From the NCBI GenBank assembly GCA_021774015.1, contig JAJFJO010000403.1:1-10356 (forward strand): a DNA stretch of 10,356 nucleotides, given 5' to 3'. Of this stretch, positions 1 to 5,561 are shown one piece after another; the stretch's first letter is position 1; each line of letters begins with the position of its first letter. The stretch comes from Gammaproteobacteria bacterium (lineage in GTDB: Bacteria > Pseudomonadota > Gammaproteobacteria > Coxiellales > Coxiellaceae). Made by a program: the position numbers and the translations under genes. Below the pieces are notes generated by a model, which did not search any database, was not told the DNA's origin, and worked only from the letters and a program-made list of their open reading frames with translations.

Positions 1-731
1 CCTTCTTTTTTAAGATAGTTGGCGACAGATGCGATTGCATCTTGATGGTCTGTTAATAAGTTTACACTTTTATTATAACTAAATTTAACGCCGTAATAAC
101 GATAGCTGCTTGGCATAAATTGAGGAATACCCAAGGCGCCAGCATACGAACCTTTGAGTTTGAGTGTGGGTAGTTTTTCACTGCGAGTTAATAATAAATA
201 CTGAGTGAGTTCTTTTGTGAAAAACTTAGCGCGAGGTTTGTAGTGGAAGGCAAGGGTACTTAATGCGCTAAGTTCATTGTATCTGCCAGTATGTGTTCCA
301 TACAAAGTTTCAATACCAATGATAGCGACGATAATGCTAGGGTCAACACCATATTTTTTAGCAACAGCAGTTAAGGTTTTTTTGTGTTGCTTCCAGTATG
401 CGACACCAAGCTCTATACGTTTTGGCGTAATAAAATAGTGGTGATAATAGCTCCAGGGCTTTTTCTCGAATGGGCTGGTAATTTGTGTGATCACGCTGGG
501 TAGGTATTGTGCGCGTTCTAGATAATGTGTGATACGTTGTTTGTTGAGCCCGTATTTTTTTACTACCTTATTGATATAGGCTTTCTCAGCTGTGGAAAGC
601 GTGTGTGTCTTTACAATAGGAGTTTGTGGCTTTCCTGCTATTACGGCAGGTGTGTTTGCTAATGTAGAAGTGGCTACAAGGAGGGTTGCTGATACTAAAG
701 CCAATGTGAATGTGTTTCTTTTAATGTCCAT
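1..731 (-). CDS. mltB: Lytic murein transglycosylase B, N-terminal part (cut by window edge)
   Basis: Periplasmic lytic transglycosylase that cleaves the MurNAc-GlcNAc bond of peptidoglycan, leaving 1,6-anhydro ends. 243 complete codons are visible and the frame stays open to base 1, so the C-terminal third lies outside. Residues 1-25 look like a Sec signal peptide (MDIKR, then a hydrophobic stretch ending TLA). Family motifs: IIGIETLYGTHTGRYNEL around residues 137-153, with E141 as the likely catalytic acid; GSYAGALGIPQFMPSSYRYY at 194-213; and DAIASVANYLKKEG at the cut end. The start is fixed by a strong Shine-Dalgarno AAAGGAG (bases 741-747) nine bases upstream of the ATG. It lies 30 bp after rodA, probably in the same transcript. 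No cysteine lipobox is visible, unlike E. coli MltB, which is a lipoprotein; this copy is predicted to be soluble in the periplasm. Confidence 0.93.
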   Translation of the reverse strand, partial: MDIKRNTFTLALVSATLLVATSTLANTPAVIAGKPQTPIVKTHTLSTAEKAYINKVVKKYGLNKQRITHYLERAQYLPSVITQITSPFEKKPWSYYHHYFITPKRIELGVAYWKQHKKTLTAVAKKYGVDPSIIVAIIGIETLYGTHTGRYNELSALSTLAFHYKPRAKFFTKELTQYLLLTRSEKLPTLKLKGSYAGALGIPQFMPSSYRYYGVKFSYNKSVNLLTDHQDAIASVANYLKKE

Positions 732-761
732 ATAAATTAACTCCTTTGCATTTTCTGCGGT

Positions 762-1904
762 TTAACTAGACCATAATTTCTTATGGGTGTGTACTGACAT
801 AATCATGCCAAATCCAACCATGGTCGTCACCATTGACGTACCACCATAACTGATTAATGGTAAGGGTATTCCAACAACGGGTAGAATGCCAATGACCATA
901 CCAATATTAACTAGCGCGGATAGTATAAATGTAATGCTAAAACTACCTGCAAGCAAGCGCGAAAAGGTATCTTGTGCCTGGGTGCTGATATAGAGGCAGC
1001 GTAAAAAGATCAGCAAAAAAACGAGCAAAATAAAGATGCAGCCGATCATTCCAAGCTCTTCCCCACTGACAGCAAAGATAAAATCTGTGGAATGAGCCGG
1101 TAAAAAGGAGAGATGTGATTGTGTGCCATTCAACCAGCCTTTACCAAATACGCCGCCAGAGCCGATTGCAATTTTAGATTGAATGATATGGTAGCCGGTG
1201 CCTAAGGGGTCGCGCTCGGGGCTTAAAAAGGTTAATACACGATCTTTCTGGTATTGATGCATAAAGTGCCATAACACGGGAGTACTAATGACAGCAGAAA
1301 GAAATAACCCACCAATCAACCGCCAGCCGATTCCAGCAAGTAATAAAACAGCAAAGGCAGAGCTGGCAACGATGATGGCCGTACCGAGGTCGGGCTGCTT
1401 CATAATGAGTAATACGGGCACTACTAACATAAGTCCTGAGACAATTAGCACACTTAAAATCGGGGGTAGCTTTTTATCATGTAGAAACCATGCAAGTGCC
1501 ATTGGCATAGCCAATTTCATGATCTCTGAGGGTTGTAAGTGAAATAAACCCAGGTTTAACCAACGCCTGGCCCCTTGGTCAACTCTGCCAATGATCAGCA
1601 CCATTAATAATAAAACAATGCCAACAGCATAAAGCCATGGACCCCATTGTAGATAACGTTGTGGTGAGATTTGTGCTGCCACCAGCATCATCGTAAAAGC
1701 CAACCCAAATCTCAGGGCCTGTTTCATAACCATGCTACTGCTTTCATCGCTGGCGCTATAGAGAATAAAGATGCCAATGCAGGCGAGTAAGATCAGGCTG
1801 AAGAACAGGTAGGGGTCTAGGTGAAGGCGCCCCCAGCGCAACTTGCTTACGTTGTGCTTGATGCGAGCTTCATACGAACTATCAATGAGTTGCGTTGGAT
1901 CCAT
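762..1904 (-). CDS. rodA: Rod shape-determining protein RodA (SEDS glycosyltransferase)
   Basis: Inner-membrane SEDS-family peptidoglycan polymerase that works with PBP2 (MrdA) in the elongasome and uses lipid II. 380 residues, close to the family's usual 370, and very hydrophobic with about ten membrane segments starting near residue 31. Motifs seen: GARRWLNLGLFHLQPSEIMK (111-130), PDLGTA (171-176), SHLSFLPAHSTDFIFAVSGE (263-282), where D274 corresponds to the essential loop aspartate of SEDS enzymes, and LPLISYGGTS (348-357). The ATG at 1904 gives a normal N-terminus, but the ribosome site in front is weak. In most gammaproteobacteria rodA follows mrdA within a few bases. Here mrdA ends at 5562, about 3.7 kb away, with two opposite-strand genes between, so rodA probably needs its own promoter. 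I found no convincing one. Confidence 0.96.
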   Translation of the reverse strand: MDPTQLIDSSYEARIKHNVSKLRWGRLHLDPYLFFSLILLACIGIFILYSASDESSSMVMKQALRFGLAFTMMLVAAQISPQRYLQWGPWLYAVGIVLLLMVLIIGRVDQGARRWLNLGLFHLQPSEIMKLAMPMALAWFLHDKKLPPILSVLIVSGLMLVVPVLLIMKQPDLGTAIIVASSAFAVLLLAGIGWRLIGGLFLSAVISTPVLWHFMHQYQKDRVLTFLSPERDPLGTGYHIIQSKIAIGSGGVFGKGWLNGTQSHLSFLPAHSTDFIFAVSGEELGMIGCIFILLVFLLIFLRCLYISTQAQDTFSRLLAGSFSITFILSALVNIGMVIGILPVVGIPLPLISYGGTSMVTTMVGFGMIMSVHTHKKLWSS

Positions 1905-2041
1905 GAGTGCCGACTTTAATCATTTTAGGTATGCAGAGTGTAGCAGAGAGTAGAGATTCCTGCTAGCGAGTTGGTGTCAAGAGATCTGATAGGCATGGTC
2001 TTGACTCGGAGGCATGCACGCGAGCACGTGGTATCTAAAGC

Positions 2042-2299
2042 TAGGCACGATCTCGACACGGAACCCAAGCGAAGTGCCGGGGTTAAAACCGCTGGTTTGC
2101 TAGAGGCAGGTTTTTTCTGAACTTTATTATAAAGCTCCGACCAAAAATATCGGCATTTTCCCTAAGCGCTGTAAAAAACCTGCCTTTAGATGGTTAGCGG
2201 TTTTTAATCGTCCATTGAGGTAGCTGTGATATTTGATGTGTGATTGTCAATGTATTACCTAACATCAATGTTATGCAGATTAGGCCATGGGCGGTTCTG
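2042..2299 (+). repeat. Long direct repeat, copy A (upstream of the ATPase gene)
   Basis: About 250 bp that recurs at 3745-4000. The two copies share many blocks in the same order: GGAACCCAAGCG, CCGGGGTTAAAACCGCTGG, ACCAAAAATAT, CCCTAAGC, GCCTTTAGATG, TTAGCGGTTTTTA, TGTGATATTTGATGTGT, and ATGGGCGGTTC at the end. Differences are mostly substitutions and short indels, for example five extra bases (GAAGT) near 2071 in this copy. Neither copy holds a convincing ORF; the frames differ between copies and this one contains stops. This and the next two entries fill the 653-bp gene-free stretch between rodA and the ATPase gene. Exact edges are by eye. Confidence 0.8.
2083..2207 (+). repeat. Large imperfect inverted repeat (possible stem-loop) within copy A
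   Basis: AAAACCGCT (2085-2093) pairs with AGCGGTTTT (2196-2204), and AGGCAGGTTTTTT (2104-2116) pairs perfectly over 13 bp with AAAAAACCTGCCT (2173-2185). The 56-base interior holds a small hairpin, CCGA (2137-2140) with TCGG (2150-2153). In copy B the outer arm (3790-3798 with 3899-3907) is kept, but the 13-bp inner arm has decayed. It could act as a DNA or RNA structure or as a terminator for readthrough in either direction; no function can be assigned. Confidence 0.65.
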
Positions 2300-2352
2300 T
2301 GGGTGCCTGCAGCGAGCGATCGTGTCATTCCAGTTATGCCATGGGCGGTTCT
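2284..2352 (+). repeat. Direct repeat GCCATGGGCGGTTCT, two copies
   Basis: The 15-mer GCCATGGGCGGTTCT occurs at 2284-2298 and again at 2338-2352, 54 bp apart. A shorter version, ATGGGCGGTTC, ends copy B at 3990-4000, directly before the Fic operator array. The motif therefore marks the downstream edge of the long repeat in both cassettes. It could be a recombination boundary or a protein site; neither is shown. Confidence 0.7.
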
Positions 2353-2427
2353 ATGTTAGGTGCGTGCCACATACAGAGCCTAGAGCCAAAAACGCGCCCA
2401 ACTGCGTTTCCTAGGATACTTTTCGTT

Positions 2428-2557
2428 TTTTCGGAGTGCACTCCGAAAAGTAGCGCTAATTACCGGAGTGCACTCCGAAAATATATAATTTTTAGTTGAA
2501 TTTGGTGATTTTTCGGACTATACTCCGAGAATTGACGGTGTTTTTCGGAGTGTTCTC
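2428..2557 (+). promoter_or_regulatory. Array of four palindromic operator-like sites before the ATPase gene
   Basis: Core sites: CGGAGTGCACTCCG at 2432-2445 (within a perfect 22-bp palindrome at 2428-2449), the same core at 2464-2477, CGGACTATACTCCG at 2514-2527, and a degenerate CGGAGTGTTCTC at 2546-2557 that touches the ATG at 2558. Copies 1, 3 and 4 are preceded by TTTT. The second copy falls between the -35 and -10 of the candidate promoter. The GGAG of the last copy (2547-2550) is also the Shine-Dalgarno of the ATPase gene. A dimeric DNA-binding protein could repress both transcription and, if it binds RNA, translation. The binder is unknown. Confidence 0.8.
2460..2489 (+). promoter_or_regulatory. 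Candidate sigma-70 promoter for the ATPase gene
   Basis: A perfect -10 TATAAT lies at 2484-2489. The -35 (TTACCG at 2460-2465, 18-bp spacing) is weak. Operator copy 2 overlaps the spacer, which is a typical arrangement for repression. Confidence 0.5.
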
Positions 2558-3739
2558 ATGTCAGATAAGAAAATGAAATTTACAAGGTCTTTGCAGCTGC
2601 CCAAAAATCGCAGTTTTTTTCTCTTTGGAGCTCGAAACACGGGTAAGAGTACATTGGTCGAAGAGCAGTTTGCAGCGGATAAGTGTCTTTGGCTTGACTT
2701 GTTAAATACAGATACTGAAGTGAGGTTTTCACAGCGTCCTGAAGAGCTTTATGATGTCGTAACAGCTTTGGCAGAGGATGTAACGCATGTTGTTATTGAT
2801 GAGGTCCAAAAAGTGCCTAAATTGTTAGACGTAGTTCATCGTCTCTTGAAGAAAAAATCACAAATTTTTGTGCTAACGGGGTCAAGTGCTCGTAAGCTAA
2901 AACAAGGTGGGGCGAATTTATTAGCTGGTCGTGCTTTTGTTTATCACCTGTATCCCTTAACCCACTTAGAGTTAAAAAATTCTTTTGATTTGGATGTGGC
3001 GTTGCAGTGGGGCACTTTACCAGAAGTGATGGATTTTGATACGCCTGAAGAGCGTAATGAATTGCTAATGGCTTATGCACATACTTATCTTAAAGAAGAA
3101 ATTTGGGAAGAGCATTTAATAAAATCTATGCAGCCGTTTAGGCGATTTTTAGAGGTGGCAGCACAGTGTAATGGGAAAATCATTAATTTTTCTAAAATAG
3201 CTCGAGATGTTGGTGTTGATGATAAAACCGTAAAGTCTTATTTTTCTATTCTTGAAGACACTCTAATTGGTTTTTTTCTTGAGCCGCATCATAATTCTTT
3301 AAGAAAGCAATTAAGTACAAAGTCAAAATTTTATTTGTTTGACTGTGGTATTACACGTGCTTTGTCGCGCCATTTAGATATTCCACTCCGACCAGGAACG
3401 CATGCTTATGGTAATGCCTTTGAGCATTTTATTATTGCAGAATCTATTAGAATTGCGTCTTATCTTAGGCTGCAGTACAAGTTTAGCTATTTAAGAACAA
3501 TGAATGATGTTGAAGTAGACTTGGTCATAGAGCGGCCGGGAAAAACAACGTTGTTTATAGAAATAAAAAGTACAGAGAATATCCAACCCGATATGTTGAC
3601 CTATTTTAAGAAGCTCACAAAAGAGGTTGATAATAGTGAAGCTATTTGTTTATCCAATGATCCATACCGCAAGCAGTTTGATCATGTGCTTGCAATGCCC
3701 TGGAAAGATGGAATCGAATACATTTTTGAGACGTATTAA
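2558..3739 (+). CDS. AAA-type ATPase with DUF4143-like C-terminal part
   Basis: A 393-residue P-loop ATPase of the large prokaryotic family that combines an N-terminal AAA domain with a C-terminal DUF4143 region. Walker A is GARNTGKST (24-32, K30) and Walker B is VVIDE (78-82). FVLTGSSARKLKQ (104-116) matches the sensor region, and LLAGRAFVYHLYPLTHLEL (121-139) is typical of the family. A helix-turn-helix-like stretch lies at about 207-240. The C-terminal end has VEVDLVIE (318-325) and FIEIKSTE (333-340), a D-x13-E-x-K pattern like the PD-(D/E)XK nuclease fold. The cellular role of this family is not settled and I do not assign one. The start is supported by GGAG seven bases upstream, inside the last operator copy. 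The gene lies opposite to the mrdA-rodA cluster, is probably self-standing, and is followed by repeat copy B. Confidence 0.9.
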   Translation: MSDKKMKFTRSLQLPKNRSFFLFGARNTGKSTLVEEQFAADKCLWLDLLNTDTEVRFSQRPEELYDVVTALAEDVTHVVIDEVQKVPKLLDVVHRLLKKKSQIFVLTGSSARKLKQGGANLLAGRAFVYHLYPLTHLELKNSFDLDVALQWGTLPEVMDFDTPEERNELLMAYAHTYLKEEIWEEHLIKSMQPFRRFLEVAAQCNGKIINFSKIARDVGVDDKTVKSYFSILEDTLIGFFLEPHHNSLRKQLSTKSKFYLFDCGITRALSRHLDIPLRPGTHAYGNAFEHFIIAESIRIASYLRLQYKFSYLRTMNDVEVDLVIERPGKTTLFIEIKSTENIQPDMLTYFKKLTKEVDNSEAICLSNDPYRKQFDHVLAMPWKDGIEYIFETY

Positions 3740-3744
3740 TTTTA

Positions 3745-4000
3745 GCACGGAGCAGTGCAGTCTCGATATGGAACCCAAGCGCCGGGGTTAAAACCGCTGG
3801 TTTGCAGAGTCAGATTTTTTGCAAAACCCTCTACCAGCTCCAACCAAAAATATTGGTATCCTCCCTAAGCACTGTAAAAAGCGTGCCTTTAGATGATTAG
3901 CGGTTTTTAGTCGCCATTGGGGTGGTTGTGATATTTGATGTGTCATTTTCAGTTGTATTTCCAGATGACACTGCCATCTCAGCCATGCTATGGGCGGTTC
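3745..4000 (+). repeat. Long direct repeat, copy B (upstream of the Fic gene)
   Basis: Second copy of the 2042-2299 block, in the same orientation, starting a few bases after the ATPase stop codon and ending in ATGGGCGGTTC directly before the Fic operator array. It fills the 350-bp gap between the two genes. It keeps the small interior hairpin with a paired change, CCAA (3840-3843) with TTGG (3853-3856) against CCGA/TCGG in copy A. The minus strand has an open frame here, but copy A does not keep it, so I treat it as non-coding. Confidence 0.8.
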
Positions 4001-4007
4001 CGCAAAG

Positions 4008-4080
4008 TTGACGCGAAAATACTTGCGCGTCAATAATTTTGACGCGATAATACTTGTGTTGGCTAATTTTGACGCGAAAG
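4008..4080 (+). promoter_or_regulatory. Array of TTGACGCG operator-like repeats before the Fic gene
   Basis: GACGCGAAAATACTTG at 4010-4025, GACGCGATAATACTTG at 4041-4056 and GACGCGAAAG at 4071-4080 are direct repeats 31 and 30 bp apart, about three helical turns. The first copy is also half of an inverted repeat, TTGACGCG (4008-4015) with CGCGTCAA (4026-4033), separated by 10 bp. The array covers the whole promoter region. Because the Fic protein has its own N-terminal winged helix, self-regulation is an attractive inference. Confidence 0.75.
4039..4067 (+). promoter_or_regulatory. Candidate sigma-70 promoter for the Fic gene
   Basis: TTGACG (4039-4044), a 17-bp spacer and GCTAAT (4062-4067). 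The -35 is part of the second operator repeat. An alternative is TTGCGC (4023-4028), 17 bp, GATAAT (4046-4051). Both lie inside the operator array. Confidence 0.4.
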
Positions 4081-4090
4081 GTGGTTGGAG

Positions 4091-5467
4091 ATGACAGTAA
4101 AGCAAGACAGCGATGAGGTTAGAGAGATACTGAGTATTTTTAGATACAGGGGTGAGATGACGTTACCTGAAATCTTAATGGCTCTAAAAAATAAGATGCT
4201 AAAGCGTACCCTGCAACGACGTCTTCAACGTCTAATCGTCGATGGTTTGGTGGCAACCCGAGGTAAGGGAAGGGCAACTGTATATTATGCAGTGAGTGCT
4301 ATGGAGCCAATCGCATTGGTTTTGCGTGAAGGTCAAACTGAGTTTTTGTCACGCAAAGCAGGTCTAGTGCGCCAACATATTACTAAGCCGTTAAGTCAGC
4401 GACAAGCGGTAACTTACAATCGAAATTTTTTATATGACTATATACCCAATCAAACTTTTTATTTGGATGCCGCGGTGCGTTTGCATTTAGAGAGGATCGG
4501 TAAAGAAAATGCAATGGAAGCAACAGCAGAATCTTTTATCTCTAAAATATTAGACAGGTTGTTAGTTGATTTGTCATGGAACTCCAGTCGGCTTGAGGGA
4601 AACACGTACTCATTACTGGAAACTGAGCGCTTACTTGACGAAGGCAGTATTGCAGAAGGAAAAAATTTGGTTGAAACTCGTATGATTCTTAATCATAAAT
4701 CCGCGATCGAGTTTCTTGTGAGTTTGGGTGATGATCTTGGTTTTAACCCCTATGTTATTTTCAATCTTCATGCATTATTAGCAAAAAACTTGTTGAGCGA
4801 TTCAAAAATGCAGGGAAGAGTGCGTACAATTCCCGTTGCTATAGGGAAAACAAGTTATAAATCTTTAGCAATACCACAATTAATAGAAGATTATTTCTAT
4901 AAAATATTAGATACAGCAAGTGCGATTAACGATCCATTTGAACAATCTTTTTTTGCTATGGTGCACATCCCTTATTTGCAAACATTTGTTGATGTGAATA
5001 AGCGAGTATCGCGATTGGCAGCAAATATTCCACTAATTAAAAATAATTTATGTCCCATTTCATTTGTTGATTTACCTAGACAGGATTATATAGACGGCAT
5101 TTTGGGGGTTTATGAGTTGAATAATGTGAATTTGCTGGCCGATGTATTTGTGTCATCGTATGAAAAATCATCAAGTCGTTACTCTGAGGCGCGTGCTTAT
5201 CTAGCGGAGCCAAATATATTTATGGAACAACATGACTCAGCCATTACGGAGTTGATACGGAAGGTGCTCTTGCAGAAACTCGATAAGCCACAATCGATTG
5301 TTTTAGTTAATCAATGGACTGCTCAGCATATTAAGGAAGATGATCGAAATAAGTTTATCGAGGTGGTGCAGGATGAATTGCTGGCGCTGCATCTCGGTAG
5401 CATTGCAAAATTTGGAATCAAGCCACAATCTTTTAATGCTTGGTGGCAGGTTTGGAATAAAAGATAA
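4091..5467 (+). CDS. Fic-family protein with N-terminal winged helix and divergent active site
   Basis: 458 residues from the ATG at 4091, which has AAAGGTGG six bases upstream; a TTG at 4085 would add two residues. Residues about 10-70 look like a winged helix-turn-helix (TLPEILMALKN, RTLQRRLQRLIVDGLV, then a basic wing KGRATVYY). The Fic domain follows. SSRLEG (165-170) fits the inhibitory-helix motif (S/T)xxxE(G/N) that blocks ATP in self-inhibited Fic proteins. The Fic core reads YLQTFVDVNKRVSRLAANIP around 295-314. Aligned with HPFx(D/E)GNGR, the catalytic His becomes Gln (Q297), the two Gly become Val and Lys, while Phe, Asp, Asn and Arg stay. Classical Fic enzymes AMPylate proteins; with Gln here that activity is doubtful. 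The C-terminal 80 residues may form a further small domain. This looks like a known divergent Fic subgroup, not random decay. Confidence 0.88.
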   Translation: MTVKQDSDEVREILSIFRYRGEMTLPEILMALKNKMLKRTLQRRLQRLIVDGLVATRGKGRATVYYAVSAMEPIALVLREGQTEFLSRKAGLVRQHITKPLSQRQAVTYNRNFLYDYIPNQTFYLDAAVRLHLERIGKENAMEATAESFISKILDRLLVDLSWNSSRLEGNTYSLLETERLLDEGSIAEGKNLVETRMILNHKSAIEFLVSLGDDLGFNPYVIFNLHALLAKNLLSDSKMQGRVRTIPVAIGKTSYKSLAIPQLIEDYFYKILDTASAINDPFEQSFFAMVHIPYLQTFVDVNKRVSRLAANIPLIKNNLCPISFVDLPRQDYIDGILGVYELNNVNLLADVFVSSYEKSSSRYSEARAYLAEPNIFMEQHDSAITELIRKVLLQKLDKPQSIVLVNQWTAQHIKEDDRNKFIEVVQDELLALHLGSIAKFGIKPQSFNAWWQVWNKR

Positions 5468-5516
5468 ATATTTTCCAATGGTTGCTTAGCGCTCCTCTAA
5501 TCAAGGCTCATTTTTT

Positions 5517-5530
5517 CGGAGTGCACTCCA
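5517..5530 (+). promoter_or_regulatory. Lone copy of the ATPase-type palindrome after the Fic gene
   Basis: CGGAGTGCACTCCA, preceded by TTTTTT, differs from the ATPase operator core by one base. It lies 50 bp after the Fic stop and 32 bp from the mrdA stop. No gene starts downstream on the plus strand. It may be a remnant of a third cassette or of the insertion event, or a working site at the junction. Confidence 0.65.
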
Positions 5531-5561
5531 AGAGTATCAGGCTTCCTGAGGAAAAAGTTCA

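Larger units (their letters stand above)
1905..5561 (+). other. Accessory block inserted between mrdA and rodA
   Basis: The conserved minus-strand cluster is interrupted here by two plus-strand accessory genes, a pair of long direct repeats and two unrelated operator-like arrays. There is no transposase, integrase or tRNA gene in the block and no clear terminal inverted repeat, so how it arrived is unknown. The boundaries given are simply the ends of the core genes; the true junctions may lie inside. Stretch 1905-2041 holds no gene, only unexplained sequence in front of rodA. That this is an insertion follows from known gene order, not from a comparison made here. Confidence 0.6.

Noticed and set aside
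1952..1980. TTGACA on the minus strand (1975-1980) as a rodA promoter
   Set aside because: No acceptable -10 lies 16-18 bp downstream (best is GAATCT), so a promoter is not supported by sequence alone.
2287..2499. Plus-strand ORF of 70 codons in front of the ATPase gene
   Set aside because: It runs through the 15-bp direct repeat and two operator palindromes, has no ribosome site and no family-like sequence.
2042..4000. CRISPR array or integron attC sites as an explanation of the repeats
   Set aside because: The repeats are two long copies, not many short ones with even spacers; there are no cas or integrase genes and no attC core sites.
3788..4105. Minus-strand ORF of 105 codons within repeat copy B
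   Set aside because: Copy A keeps only scattered matching residues and has a stop in that frame; it also overlaps the Fic operator array.
1920..5514. TCATTTT at 1920-1926 and 5508-5514 as a possible target-site duplication of the inserted block
   Set aside because: Seven AT-rich bases can match by chance over this distance, and no element ends adjoin them. An empty site in a relative would settle it.
5544..5554. TTCCTGAGGAA after mrdA as a terminator stem
   Set aside because: The loop would be a single base and there is no U run, so it cannot form a normal hairpin.
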